Of a DNA stretch of 64,000 bases, positions 7,829 through 15,944 are shown piece after piece (positions within the stretch are counted from its first letter, which is position 1; the number at the start of each line of letters is the position of its first letter). The stretch comes from Streptomyces albogriseolus (GTDB lineage: Bacteria; Actinomycetota; Actinomycetes; Streptomycetales; Streptomycetaceae), in contig BMVA01000001.1 of assembly GCA_014650475.1 (NCBI GenBank), forward strand, positions 62,001 through 126,000, read 5' to 3'. Below the pieces are notes generated by a model. It saw only the letters and a program-made list of their open reading frames with translations. It had not been told where the DNA came from and made no database searches. The position numbers were made by a program, and so were the translations under genes.

Positions 7829-8935
7829 TCATCGGCTCGCCCTGTCGGGGAGCAGGACCGGTTTGACCGTACGGCCCGCGTCGCAGTCACGTTCGGCCTT
7901 GTTGATGTCGGACAGGGGGTAGGTGCGGATCAACCGCTCGAAAGGGAAGCGTCCGGCCCGCCACAGTCCGATCAGCCGGGGGATCAACAACGCGGGCACG
8001 GCGTCCCCTTCGCAGATGTGGCGCACGCTCCGGCCTCGGTCGAGGGTGCCCGGTTCGAGGGTGAGGGGACCGTGGAGGCGCGCCACCAGGCCGAGGGTGC
8101 CGGTGGGACGCAGCGCGTGGAGCGCCTGGTTGATGAGCAGGGGTGAGGCGGTGGTGTCCAGCGCGTAGCGGGCTCCGCCGTCGGTCAGCCGCCGGATCCG
8201 CTCGGGCAGGTCGGGGGAGGCGGCGGGCAGCGGAACCGCGCCGAACCGCTCGGCTGCGGCGAGCCTCTCGGGATGCCGGTCGACGGCCACGGTCGGCGCG
8301 CCCACGGCAGTCGCCGCCATCACCGCGGTCAGGCCGACGGCACCCGCGCCGAGGACGACGAGCGTGTCGCCGGGACCGGCGCCGAAGGTGTTCAGCACGG
8401 CTCCGGCACCGGTGAGGGAGCCGCAGCCGAGGGGACCGAGCAGTTCCAGCGGCAGTGCGGGATCGACCCGTACGGCGTTGCGAGCGGAGACGAGGGCGTA
8501 TTCGGCGAACGAGGACTGCCCGAACCAGCGGGGTGCCAGCGCGTCACCGGACGCGTCGGTGAGCCGGGGCGGCTCCTCCTCGCGTCCGCCGAAGAGGTTG
8601 AGGGAGGCGAAGGAGTCGCAGTACGCGGGCGCCGCGCCGCGGCAGGTCGGGCAGTGTCCGCAGGAGTCGAAGCTGAGCACGACGTGGTCACCGACACCGA
8701 TCCCGGTGTCCGTACCGCCTCCCGTGCGCACCACGACACCGGCGCCCTCGTGGCCGAGGACGGCGGGCACCGGGCTCCGGCCGGCCGATCGCCGGACCGC
8801 GAGATCGGTCCGGCACATTCCGGTGCCCGCGATCGCGACCAGGATCTCGCCGACGGCCGGCTCGGTCCGCAGAACCACCTCCTCCATCGTGAACGGGGCG
8901 TCGTACGAGCGCAGTACAGCTGCCTGGAATCTCAT
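7829..8935 (-). CDS. Zinc-dependent (aryl-)alcohol dehydrogenase, MDR family
   Basis: The 368-residue medium-chain dehydrogenase has catalytic zinc ligands in GTGMCRTD (C41) and GHEGAG (H62, E63). The structural-zinc set is C92, C95, C98 and C106. The NAD-binding glycine motif is VVLGAGAVGL. The later FPFERLIRTYPL and the overall layout resemble aryl-alcohol dehydrogenases such as benzyl-alcohol dehydrogenase, which interconvert aromatic alcohols and aldehydes. The start is 3 bp from the stop of the aldehyde dehydrogenase gene, so the two are translationally coupled. It could oxidise a hydroxymethylfuran once phosphate is removed, or reduce a formylfuran. Confidence 0.92.
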   Translation of the reverse strand: MRFQAAVLRSYDAPFTMEEVVLRTEPAVGEILVAIAGTGMCRTDLAVRRSAGRSPVPAVLGHEGAGVVVRTGGGTDTGIGVGDHVVLSFDSCGHCPTCRGAAPAYCDSFASLNLFGGREEEPPRLTDASGDALAPRWFGQSSFAEYALVSARNAVRVDPALPLELLGPLGCGSLTGAGAVLNTFGAGPGDTLVVLGAGAVGLTAVMAATAVGAPTVAVDRHPERLAAAERFGAVPLPAASPDLPERIRRLTDGGARYALDTTASPLLINQALHALRPTGTLGLVARLHGPLTLEPGTLDRGRSVRHICEGDAVPALLIPRLIGLWRAGRFPFERLIRTYPLSDINKAERDCDAGRTVKPVLLPDRASR

Positions 8936-8938
8936 GTG

Positions 8939-10342
8939 TCACGCCTCCGGCGGGCGGTGGACGACGAACGGCCGGAGGTTGCCGTACAACCCCCACGGCC
9001 CGCCCGCGACACCGACGCCGCTGTCCTTGACGCCCGCGAAAGGCTGGGCCAGGGACAGTTCCGCGTGGTGGTTGACCCAGGCGGTGCCGCAGTCGAGCTG
9101 ATCGGCCACCGCCTCGGCGCGGTCGAGATCGGTGCCCCACACGGAGCCGCCCAGACCGAAGCCGGTGCCGTTGGCCGCCTTCAGGGCTTCGTCGAGACTC
9201 CGGTACGGAAGCACCGGCAGCACCGGTCCGAACTGTTCCCCGGTCACCACCGGGCTGTCAGGCGGCACGCCGACGAGGACGGTGGGAGCGAAGAAGTAGC
9301 CCGGCCCGTCCTGCCGGTGGCCGCCCGCCGCGGCCCGCGCGCCGTCCGCCAGTGCCCGCCGTGTGAGCTCCTCGACACGGGCCAACTGCGGGGCGTTGTT
9401 GAGCGGTCCCAGCTCGGTCGCGGGGTCCAGGCCGGGCCCGACCGCGACGGTCTTCGCCCGCTGGGCGAGGGCTTCGACGATGTCGGCGTGCAGCCGGACG
9501 GGGACGTAGAGGCGTTTGACCGCCATGCAGACCTGTCCGCAGTTGCGGAACGCGGCCCAGAACAGCCGGTCGGCGATGCGCTCCACGTCGACGTCGTCGA
9601 GCAGGACGGCCGCGTCGTTGCCGCCCAGCTCCAGCGTCACCCGGGCGAGTGAGGCCGCAGCCGCCCGGGCGACCGCCCGCCCGGTGGACACCGATCCGGT
9701 GAAGGTGACGTGGCGGATGCCCGGATGGGACACGAGACGGGCACCGAGGGGTTCGCGGCCGGTGACGACGGTCAGGACGTCCTCGGGCAGGACTGCGGCG
9801 AGGACGGACCCCAGCATCCGGGTGGCCAGCGGGGTGAACGGAGACGGTTTGAGGACGACGGTGTTGCCGGCGGCCAGAGCGGGCGCGAACTTCGCCGCCG
9901 CGAGTTGCAGAGGGAAGTTCCACGGCACGATCGCGGCGACGGGCCCGAGCGGCCGCCACCGGATCTCGCTGCGCACCGGCCGACCGTCGTCGATCGGCCG
10001 GTTCCGGGGAGCGAGGTCCGCGAAGTAGCGCAGACGGGCCACGGTACGGGCGACCTCCGCGTACGACTCGGCCAGGGGCTTGCCCTGTTCCCGGGTGAGC
10101 GACCGGGCGAGGTCCTCGCCGGCCGCCGCCACCGCGTCGGCCGCCGCGCGCAACGCGGTGGTGCGCGCGGCGGGGTCGGCCCGCCAGCCGCTCCAGGCCC
10201 GCTGCGCCCGGTCGATCACGGCGTCCAGCTCGTCCGGCTGCTGGTCGGGTGCCTCGTCGAACGCTTCCCCGGTGGCCGGGTCGACGACCGGGAAGCGGGC
10301 CGCCCCGGGGTCGGGCACGCGCTTGGGTTCGGTGGTCGGCAT
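8939..10342 (-). CDS. NAD(P)-dependent aldehyde dehydrogenase
   Basis: The 467-residue protein is a complete aldehyde dehydrogenase. It has the cofactor-binding PWNFPLQLAAAKFAPALAAG near residue 138, the FTGSVSTG turn, the general base in LELGGND (about residue 240) and the nucleophilic cysteine in NCGQVCM (about residue 275). It oxidises an aldehyde to a carboxylate. It lies 8 bp after the mfnB stop and 3 bp before the alcohol dehydrogenase gene. The MfnB product carries a formyl group on the furan ring, so this enzyme could turn it into a furan carboxylate; that link is inferred from the operon only. Confidence 0.92.
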   Translation of the reverse strand: MPTTEPKRVPDPGAARFPVVDPATGEAFDEAPDQQPDELDAVIDRAQRAWSGWRADPAARTTALRAAADAVAAAGEDLARSLTREQGKPLAESYAEVARTVARLRYFADLAPRNRPIDDGRPVRSEIRWRPLGPVAAIVPWNFPLQLAAAKFAPALAAGNTVVLKPSPFTPLATRMLGSVLAAVLPEDVLTVVTGREPLGARLVSHPGIRHVTFTGSVSTGRAVARAAAASLARVTLELGGNDAAVLLDDVDVERIADRLFWAAFRNCGQVCMAVKRLYVPVRLHADIVEALAQRAKTVAVGPGLDPATELGPLNNAPQLARVEELTRRALADGARAAAGGHRQDGPGYFFAPTVLVGVPPDSPVVTGEQFGPVLPVLPYRSLDEALKAANGTGFGLGGSVWGTDLDRAEAVADQLDCGTAWVNHHAELSLAQPFAGVKDSGVGVAGGPWGLYGNLRPFVVHRPPEA

Positions 10343-10350
10343 GGCGGCGG

Positions 10351-11106
10351 TCAGCGCGCTGTGGGAAGGCCGGCGGTGCGCTCCCGGTCGTGCCGGTCCA
10401 TCTCCGCCCGGAAGGCGGCCACCAGATGGGGCCGGATCCTCCCGGCGTTGCGGTCGCCGCCCTCACAGACCGCTCCCCGCACGCCGACGATGTCCGTACC
10501 GATGCGGGTCAGCTCGCCGAGGTCGTCCTGCCGGACACTGCCCGCGAGGGCCGCGAGCCGGCCGGACGCGTGGGCCAGCCGGACGAACTCGGCGCAGACG
10601 TCGGGCGGAACGTGGTCGAACAACCGCGTACCGTCCTTCACGGCGGTGTCCAGCATCGCCGCGTCGGCGCCGGAGCGGGCCGCGATGTCGGGCACCGCGA
10701 GCGGGTTGACGCAGCCGATCCGGTGGGCGTCGGCGTAGCCCGAGGCGACGACGAGTGCGTCCGGGTTGTGCTCCTTCACGGCCCGGACGACGGCGCGCAT
10801 GACGTCGATCCCCTGGTCAGGGGTCGTGCATCCGTAGAGACCGACCTTGATGTACGTGGCTCCGGAAACGACCGCGCCGAGAGCGGCCTGGGCCACCGTG
10901 CCGGGCTTGTAGGGGACATCTCCCACGGTCGCGGACACCGGCTTGTCCGCCGGGACCGCTTCGCGTATCTCCCTGATGATCCAGGGGAAGTTCGCGCCGA
11001 GAGAGCCCTCGTCGGGCTTCTTGACGTCGACGATGTCGAGGTGTTGCGCCGCCTTGGCGCAGTCGAGCGCTTCCTCGACGCCGTCCGGGGAGATGAGAAG
11101 CAACAC
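10351..11106 (-). CDS. mfnB: (5-formylfuran-3-yl)methyl phosphate synthase (MfnB)
   Basis: MfnB condenses two glyceraldehyde-3-phosphate molecules into (5-formylfuran-3-yl)methyl phosphate, the first step of methanofuran synthesis in methanogens. Diagnostic stretches are [45 protein letters not shown] and MLDTAVKDG. The residues known to be catalytic in Methanocaldococcus MfnB (D25, K27, K85, D151, K155) all appear here two positions later: D27, K29, K87, D153, K157. I chose the GTG at 11106 because GAAGGAGG lies just upstream and the archaeal enzymes start at the same point; the C-terminus is somewhat longer. It is the first gene of an operon with aldehyde dehydrogenase, alcohol dehydrogenase and methyltransferase genes. 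No MfnC-type aminotransferase is present, so the furan is probably oxidised rather than aminated. Confidence 0.92.
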   Translation of the reverse strand: MLLLISPDGVEEALDCAKAAQHLDIVDVKKPDEGSLGANFPWIIREIREAVPADKPVSATVGDVPYKPGTVAQAALGAVVSGATYIKVGLYGCTTPDQGIDVMRAVVRAVKEHNPDALVVASGYADAHRIGCVNPLAVPDIAARSGADAAMLDTAVKDGTRLFDHVPPDVCAEFVRLAHASGRLAALAGSVRQDDLGELTRIGTDIVGVRGAVCEGGDRNAGRIRPHLVAAFRAEMDRHDRERTAGLPTAR

Positions 11107-11486
11107 CTGGCCTCCTTCGCCACGACCCGCCCCCGTCGCCGACCGAGGGCCGTGGATCGCCTGGTTCCTGTGTGGTGCGCTCATCATTTCCGTCGCTCTC
11201 CGCATCAGAAAGGGCGCACAGAGTATTGATGGAGTGGTCAAGGGCGTGCCCCGCGCGCCGTGCGCACCGGAGCGAACGGGTTTGCGGCGCGCGGCCCGGT
11301 TCCGCGGGCCGTCTCCACCTCGCCGACCCGATCGTCACTCGTCGGGACCGTCCGTGGCGCCCCGCAGAGGGCGCAATCCGTGTTGTCAGGACCGTCCCTG
11401 CCCCGGAGGGCGGCGATGCCGACGCCCTGCAGCCCATGCCGGCCGCACACGCGGTACCGCCGCACTGCTCCACCCGGAGCCGTGCC
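11107..11486. other. Leader and promoter region of the mfnB operon
   Basis: No gene is supported in these 380 bases. The left end carries the mfnB ribosome site (GAAGGAGG on the minus strand) and the right end that of the small open reading frame at 11487. Promoters for both directions should be here, but I cannot place them confidently. Confidence 0.5.
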
Positions 11487-11645
11487 ATGACCGACGGCGA
11501 GCGCGACAGCGCACCCGGTCCCGCGCCGGACGGCGACGGCCCGGACGAAGGCGCGGAGGAGCCGGACCTCAAGCCGCCGGTGACGCCACCCGACGCAAGC
11601 CGCACCGATGAGTTTCCGCAGCGGGGCCGGTCTGGAAACGTATGA
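11487..11645 (+). CDS. Small acidic Pro-rich protein (hypothetical)
   Basis: A 52-codon reading frame, MTDGERDSAPGPAPDGDGPD..., ends in an ATGA overlap with the alpha/beta hydrolase start at 11642. GGAG lies about 8 nt before its ATG. The product is acidic, rich in Pro/Gly/Asp and probably disordered; I recognise no family. The coupling geometry supports translation, but it may serve mainly as a leader that delivers ribosomes to the next gene. Confidence 0.45.
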   Translation: MTDGERDSAPGPAPDGDGPDEGAEEPDLKPPVTPPDASRTDEFPQRGRSGNV

Positions 11646-12511
11646 AGACTCTCACTCTTGAGACAGCCGGCGCGGACCTCGTCTACGACGTGCGGGGGCC
11701 GCTGCCGACCAGTGACGGACGACCGCCCTTGCTGATCATCGGGCAGCCCATGAGCGCTTCCGGCTTCGCCGCGCTCGCCGCGCGCTTCCCCGAGCGGACC
11801 GTGGTCACCTACGACCCGCGCGGCCTCGGCCGCAGTGTCCGGAAGGACGGACGAACCGACCACGCACCGCGGACGCAGGCCGACGACGTGCACGCCGTCA
11901 TCGCGGCACTCGGGGCCGGGCCCGTCGAGATGTTCGCCAGCAGCGGCGGAGCGGTCACCGCGCTCTCGGTGGTCGAGAAGTACCCCTCGGACGTGACCAC
12001 GCTGGTGGCGCACGAGCCGCCGCTCATCACTCTGACACCGGACGGCCCTGCAGCCGTGCGGGCGCGGGCCAGGGTTCGGGAAGCGTACGAGAAGCGGGGG
12101 TGGGGGGCCGGGATGGCCGCGTTCGTGGCCATGACCTCGTGGGTGGGCGAGTTCACCGACGCGTACTTCGCGCAGCCCGCGGCCGACCCCGCCGCGTTCG
12201 GGATGCCCACCGAGGACGACGGCTCGCGCGACGACCCGCTGCTGTCCGACAGGTCGTGGGCGGTCAGCGGCTACCGGCCGGACGCCGACGCGATCACCGC
12301 CGCGCCGACCCGCGTGGTGATCGCGGTCGGCGAGGAGTCCGAGAACCTGCTGACGGCACGCACCTCCGCGGCGGCAGCCGAACTCCTCGGGCAGAAGGTG
12401 GTCGTGTTCCCGAGCCATCACGGCGGCTTCTGCGGCGGAGAGTTCGGACAACCGGGGAAGCCGGACGAGTTCGGGCTCCGTCTGCGCCAGGTCCTCGACG
12501 GTGCCGCGTAA
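11642..12511 (+). CDS. Alpha/beta hydrolase
   Basis: The 289-residue protein has the fold of an alpha/beta hydrolase. An oxyanion-side strand reads PPLLIIGQPMSASGFAALA and is followed by VVTYDPRGLGRS. The nucleophile elbow is MFASSGGAV, with S101 as likely nucleophile and an unusual Ala-Ser in place of Gly-x before it. A likely His lies in FPSHHGGFCGG near the C-terminus. Such enzymes cleave esters, lactones or C-C bonds. The start ATG overlaps the preceding small frame by 4 bp. The substrate is unknown, and no cluster partner is obvious apart from the divergent mfnB operon. Confidence 0.85.
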   Translation: MKTLTLETAGADLVYDVRGPLPTSDGRPPLLIIGQPMSASGFAALAARFPERTVVTYDPRGLGRSVRKDGRTDHAPRTQADDVHAVIAALGAGPVEMFASSGGAVTALSVVEKYPSDVTTLVAHEPPLITLTPDGPAAVRARARVREAYEKRGWGAGMAAFVAMTSWVGEFTDAYFAQPAADPAAFGMPTEDDGSRDDPLLSDRSWAVSGYRPDADAITAAPTRVVIAVGEESENLLTARTSAAAAELLGQKVVVFPSHHGGFCGGEFGQPGKPDEFGLRLRQVLDGAA

Positions 12512-12609
12512 GACATCCAGCGCGGGAGGTCCCGCCCAGGTGGACTGGGCGCGCCGAACGCCAGGGGTGTCCGTGGGCAACGTCGTTGTGGGCACATTCC
12601 GCGCAGTCG

Positions 12610-12990
12610 CCGCCGGTGTTCAGGACGGCGTGGCCCACGGTCCAGCGGCGCTTCGCCCGGTGCAGCCGGGATCGGGCGTGGGCCCCGCTGCACCGGGTCG
12701 TCCTCGGCGAACTGGGTGGTCGGGGCGAGCTGGACCGGCCGCGGTACGCGATCGACTCGGTCACCGTCCGGGCGGCGGAAGGGGCCACTGACCGGACCGA
12801 ATCCGACCGACCGCGGCAAGCCGGGCCCGAAGATCCACCTGGTCACCGACCGGAACGGAGTGCCGCTGTCGCTGGGCGATCTCCAGCGCGAACAGGCACG
12901 ACAGCCTCGGCCTGCAGCCGCTCGTGCGCGGGATCCCGCCCCTCCGCTCCTCTCGCGGCGCGCGATCCTGACCGGCGACCCCGCCGGGGT
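12610..12990 (+). pseudogene. IS5-type transposase remnant
   Basis: Pieces of one transposase appear in successive reading frames. First comes TVQRRFARCSRDRAWAPLHR...YAIDSVTVRA, then GPNPTDRGKPGPKIHLVTDR, then ISSANRHDSLGLQPLVRGIP. These are consecutive parts of an IS5/IS1647-like DDE transposase; AIDSVTVRA carries its first catalytic Asp. At least two frameshifts and loss of both ends make it non-functional. Terminal inverted repeats were not found. Confidence 0.85.
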
Positions 12991-13128
12991 CCCCTCGTCT
13001 CTCCGCTGCGCTGGTGATCACCCGAAGCAGGAGAAGTGCCTCTGCCCGGCGAGAAGGATCGCGTGTCCACGTCGAGGGAGCTTCATCACCAGCCTCCGCG
13101 TCACCGGTCCCCTGGCCGGGCTGCACCC

Positions 13129-13160
13129 TTGACCTCAACCCTGGTTGAGGCGCAACACTC
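13129..13160 (+). promoter_or_regulatory. Promoter with MerR-type palindrome
   Basis: TTGACC at 13129-13134 is a good -35. It runs directly into the perfect palindrome CCTCAACC-CT-GGTTGAGG (13133-13150), lying where the spacer would be. A long -35/-10 spacer filled by an inverted repeat of this kind is the hallmark of MerR-family (SoxR-like) activation. The likely -10 lies about 13153-13159, only 6-7 bases before the ATG at 13166, so the transcript would be leaderless or nearly so. No MerR gene lies next to it. Confidence 0.6.
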
Positions 13161-13165
13161 GGCGC

Positions 13166-13579
13166 ATGGAGAGTACAAAGAGCAGCACCATTCTCTTTCG
13201 TAACACCATGCGCATCACGGACGGTCACCTCGACGGCTTCCGGCGCGCCATCGCGCAGGCGGTGGCATTCGCTCACGAGCACGGCCCTCAGCTCATGGTC
13301 GAGGTCTTCATCGACGAGGAGCGGATGCTGGCGCACAGCTTCCAGCTCTACCGCGACTCCGATGCCATCCGCACCCACTGGCGGCTGTCGGATCCGTACA
13401 TCCGTGAGGTGATGGAGCACTGCACCGTGCAGCACTTCGAGATATTCGGCGCACCGGACCATGACATCGTGGCGGCCCTGATGACCCCCGGCGGAGAATC
13501 CTTCCCCTTCACCGTCTCACCGCGCCTCGCCGGCTTCCACCGTCTTGAGACATCCCGGACGGATGAACTGCACCCTTGA
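13166..13579 (+). CDS. Small ABM-like / dimeric alpha-beta barrel protein (hypothetical)
   Basis: The 137-residue soluble protein (MESTKSSTILFRNTMRITDG..., LDGFRRAIAQAVAFAHEHGP, SFQLYRDSDAIRTHWRLSDP) has the spacing of a ferredoxin-like dimeric barrel of the antibiotic-biosynthesis-monooxygenase type. The family assignment is from pattern only and no catalytic residue is evident. Expression is probably controlled by the MerR-type palindromic promoter just upstream. It stands alone between two decayed regions. Confidence 0.7.
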   Translation: MESTKSSTILFRNTMRITDGHLDGFRRAIAQAVAFAHEHGPQLMVEVFIDEERMLAHSFQLYRDSDAIRTHWRLSDPYIREVMEHCTVQHFEIFGAPDHDIVAALMTPGGESFPFTVSPRLAGFHRLETSRTDELHP

Positions 13580-13878
13580 GGTCTGTCCGGCGGATCACCG
13601 ACGGAGCGGGAGCCGGATCGCTGCGGCGGTGACGGCGGCCACGGAAGGCGTGGGCCGCCGGTTCATGGTCCGCTCGGACCTCCTTGCGACGCCGACAGCG
13701 GTCTCGGTCGAACCCGGCTGATCTGCCGCCTTCTCTTCCCTCGGCGTCACCGGCTGACCCGCCGGTCCTCCGGTTCCGGGATCGTGTGCCGGATGCGGCG
13801 TCCACCAAGGCAGCGGCGGTTTCCTCGAGAGCTGTATGCCTTGCCGCCGCTGACGCGGTCCGGCCGGATCCCAGCCCG

Positions 13879-14034
13879 TGCTGGCTCTGGTACCCCGAGG
13901 GAAGCGTCGCCAGCGGCGTCCTCGTCGACGGAGCGCGTATCCAGTTCGCCGACCTCAACAACGACGGCCGGGCCGACTACCTTGACGTCAATCCTCAGAA
14001 CGGTGCCACCCGGGCCTGGATCAACTACGGCTGA
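13879..14034 (+). pseudogene. C-terminal FG-GAP/VCBS repeat fragment
   Basis: The last 51 codons read CWLWYPEGSVASGVLVDGAR, then IQFADLNNDGRADYLDVNPQ and end NGATRAWINYG before a stop. DLNNDGRADYLDV is a classic calcium-binding FG-GAP/VCBS loop found at the C-terminus of secreted Streptomyces hydrolases and surface proteins. No signal peptide or earlier repeats are found in the same frame, so this is a tail left from a deleted gene. Confidence 0.7.
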
Positions 14035-14469
14035 AGACGCCGTGGCCCTCGAAGCCGCTCTCCGTTTCCGTAGCCGAAGGCTCTGATCCGCCGGGGGCGG
14101 GCAGCGGGGTCCTCCCCCGCCGCCCGCCCCCGATGGTTCACGGTCCCGCCACTCGTACGGGCCATCAGGGCGGAACCGAGTCTGAACACCGCGCGTCGGC
14201 CGAGCCCGGCCCCTCCGCGCGAGCGGCCGAGGCACTCACCTCCCACGCCACCTCCACCATGCGGGCGACGATGCTCTGCCAAGGCGTCTCGTCCTGGTGT
14301 TCTCCCAGCCCAGCCCTCTTTGAGGCAAGTGCTGGAGGCGGATCGGTCCGGGCGACGTCCTCGCGGATCTCGGGGCGCTCCGCGGGTCGCTCGTCGGCCT
14401 CCTCACGGACCGGCGGGTGTCCGTCCTCCTCAAGGGCTTCGGCACGGTGACGCGGCCCATGGCTGCCTC

Positions 14470-14775
14470 CTCGAAGGCCCATCGGGTGACTGAGATGTCC
14501 CAGTCGATCTCACCGGCCGCGTCCGCGTCCGCCTGGACCTGCTGCAGCAGACGCTCCCAGGTCTCGTCGGCCGACCACAGCCCGTGGCGTTCGTAGACGA
14601 CTTCCACGGCCCGAACCGTTCGGGCAGGTCCCGCCAGTGCACACCGGTCCGCACTCGGTGCAGGATTCCGTCGATCACCTGCCGGTGGTCCCGCCACCGG
14701 CCACAACGCCCGTTGCTGATTGGCGAGTTCTTCCTTGCACGGGACGATGAGTCCGCTCTGCTGGTGGGCCCTCGC
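14470..14775 (-). pseudogene. IS5-type transposase remnant (second, different copy)
   Basis: On the minus strand, RWRDHRQVIDGILHRVRTGV, then HWRDLPERFGPWK occurs in one frame and continues as VYERHGLWSADETWERLLQQ, then VQADADAAGEIDWDIS in another. This is the N-terminal half of an IS5/IS4811-like transposase with a frameshift near 14610. The rest of the protein, including the later catalytic residues, is missing, and no terminal repeats are recognisable. Confidence 0.85.
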
Positions 14776-14888
14776 AGACGTCACGACTTCCCGGCCGGCC
14801 GTGCGACGGCATCTACCCGGATGACGCGGTTCTGAAATGGGAAGCTCAGTTGACGGGCGCCGAGAGCACACGTCGACACGTGGTACCC

Positions 14889-15125
14889 ATGGCCAACGAC
14901 GGGTTCACCGTCTTTGCCGTCCCAGAGCCACTGTGTACGGCTCTGGCCGCTGCGGGAAGAGACCGACTCCGAGCCACAGCCCTTGCGTGGACCGGGGCCG
15001 TCTCGGAACCGGACGACGAGATCTCGCTGGACAACGCGGTGGACCTCCTTGAACGTCTGTCAGCCCTGGCCAGCAGCCGTGTCGAGGAGCAGCTTGACCT
15101 GTACTGCTGGGATTTCGCGCCCTGA
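14889..15125 (+). CDS. Small hypothetical protein
   Basis: The 78-residue soluble acidic protein (MANDGFTVFAVPEPLCTALA... DEISLDNAVDLLERLSALAS) reads as well-formed helical protein. It resembles small unnamed Streptomyces proteins with a short strand, a helix containing LC.AL, and a C-terminal LYCW-like end. No function is known to me. It starts 64 bp upstream of the phosphoesterase promoter area and appears to be a single gene. Confidence 0.55.
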   Translation: MANDGFTVFAVPEPLCTALAAAGRDRLRATALAWTGAVSEPDDEISLDNAVDLLERLSALASSRVEEQLDLYCWDFAP

Positions 15126-15184
15126 AGTCTCCGCATTGACGCGCCGCGACGGTGATCGGCCGGACAGACTCTAGGCTGCCCACC

Positions 15185-15685
15185 GTGCGTCTGCTCCTGA
15201 TGTCCGACACCCATCTGCCGAAACGCGCCAAGAAGCTGCCCGAACCGCTGCTGGCGCAGATCCCCCGTGCCGACCTCGTCGTGCACGCGGGGGACTGGGT
15301 CGACACCGACACACTCGACCTGCTGGAGAGCCGCAGCCGCAGGCTCCTCGCTGTGTACGGCAACAACGACGGCTCCGCGCTGCGCGCCCGGCTGCCGGAG
15401 GTGGCCCGCGCGGAACTCGACGGGCTGCGCTTCGGGGTGATCCATGAGACTGGTCCCGCGCAGGGGCGGGAGAAACGGTGCGCGGAACGCTTCCCGGACC
15501 TCGACGTGCTCGTGTTCGGACACAGTCACATCCCGTGGGACACCACAGCTCCCACGGGACTTCGCTTGCTCAATCCGGGGTCGCCGACGGACCGCCGCCG
15601 ACAGCCCCACTGCACCTATATGACCGCCGCGATCACCGACGGCCGGCTCTCGGAGGTGGTCCTCCACCGGCTGCCGCCGCGCTGA
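15185..15685 (+). CDS. Metallophosphoesterase, YfcE/MJ0936 family
   Basis: The 166-residue protein carries the full calcineurin-like metal-binding series: D8-x-H10 in MSDTH, GDW with VVHAGDWVD, the YGNND motif, a His in GVIHETGP, FGHSHIPW and NPGSPTDRR. This matches the YfcE/MJ0936 subgroup, small cytoplasmic phosphodiesterases with a di-metal centre (Mn or Ni). I chose the GTG at 15185 because the family begins just before the MSDTH motif. It appears monocistronic, and the physiological substrate is unknown for most members. Confidence 0.92.
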   Translation: MRLLLMSDTHLPKRAKKLPEPLLAQIPRADLVVHAGDWVDTDTLDLLESRSRRLLAVYGNNDGSALRARLPEVARAELDGLRFGVIHETGPAQGREKRCAERFPDLDVLVFGHSHIPWDTTAPTGLRLLNPGSPTDRRRQPHCTYMTAAITDGRLSEVVLHRLPPR

Positions 15686-15746
15686 CGGTCCGGGCCGCTT
15701 CGCCTCGGTGGAAACGGCCCGGGGGGCGTCTCCGGGTGTTTCATAG

Positions 15747-15944
15747 GTGACCCCCGTTTCAATACTTCGCCCCAAGTGGCTGCCGTACTGGCTCGGCGCC
15801 ATGGGCCTCATCACGGTCGGCATGTTCGTCCTGGGGGCCGTCACCATCGGCTCGGGATCTGCACTGCGACGCCACGCAGATCCCGAGCCGTGGTCACCGT
15901 GCGTGTGGTCTGTCACCTCCGGTACCGCTGCGCTACTGCCGTGA
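15747..15944 (+). CDS. Possible small membrane protein (doubtful)
   Basis: A 65-codon frame begins at a GTG and contains one strongly hydrophobic stretch, WLPYWLGAMGLITVGMFVLG. However, its second half coincides with a 15-bp terminator-like hairpin, and its end overlaps the convergent gene. It may be a gene fragment whose terminator is read as coding. Listed only because the membrane segment looks genuine. Confidence 0.2.
   Translation: MTPVSILRPKWLPYWLGAMGLITVGMFVLGAVTIGSGSALRRHADPEPWSPCVWSVTSGTAALLP
15848..15890. terminator. Bidirectional hairpin terminator
   Basis: A perfect 15-bp inverted repeat (CGGCTCGGGATCTGC and its complement at 15876-15890) with a 13-nt loop lies between the rightward phosphoesterase region and the leftward gene at 15913. 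Confidence 0.75.

Larger units (their letters stand above)
13580..14888. other. Degenerate region with gene remnants
   Basis: About 1.3 kb holds no intact gene. It contains an FG-GAP/VCBS tail (13879-14034) and a frameshifted IS5-type transposase remnant on the minus strand (about 14470-14775). The rest gives no recognisable protein on either strand. Together with the remnant at 12610-12990 this looks like an old insertion site undergoing decay. Confidence 0.6.

Noticed and set aside
15747-15944. Confident call of a small membrane gene
   Set aside because: Half of it is a perfect terminator-like inverted repeat and its end overlaps the convergent gene; kept only as a doubtful entry.
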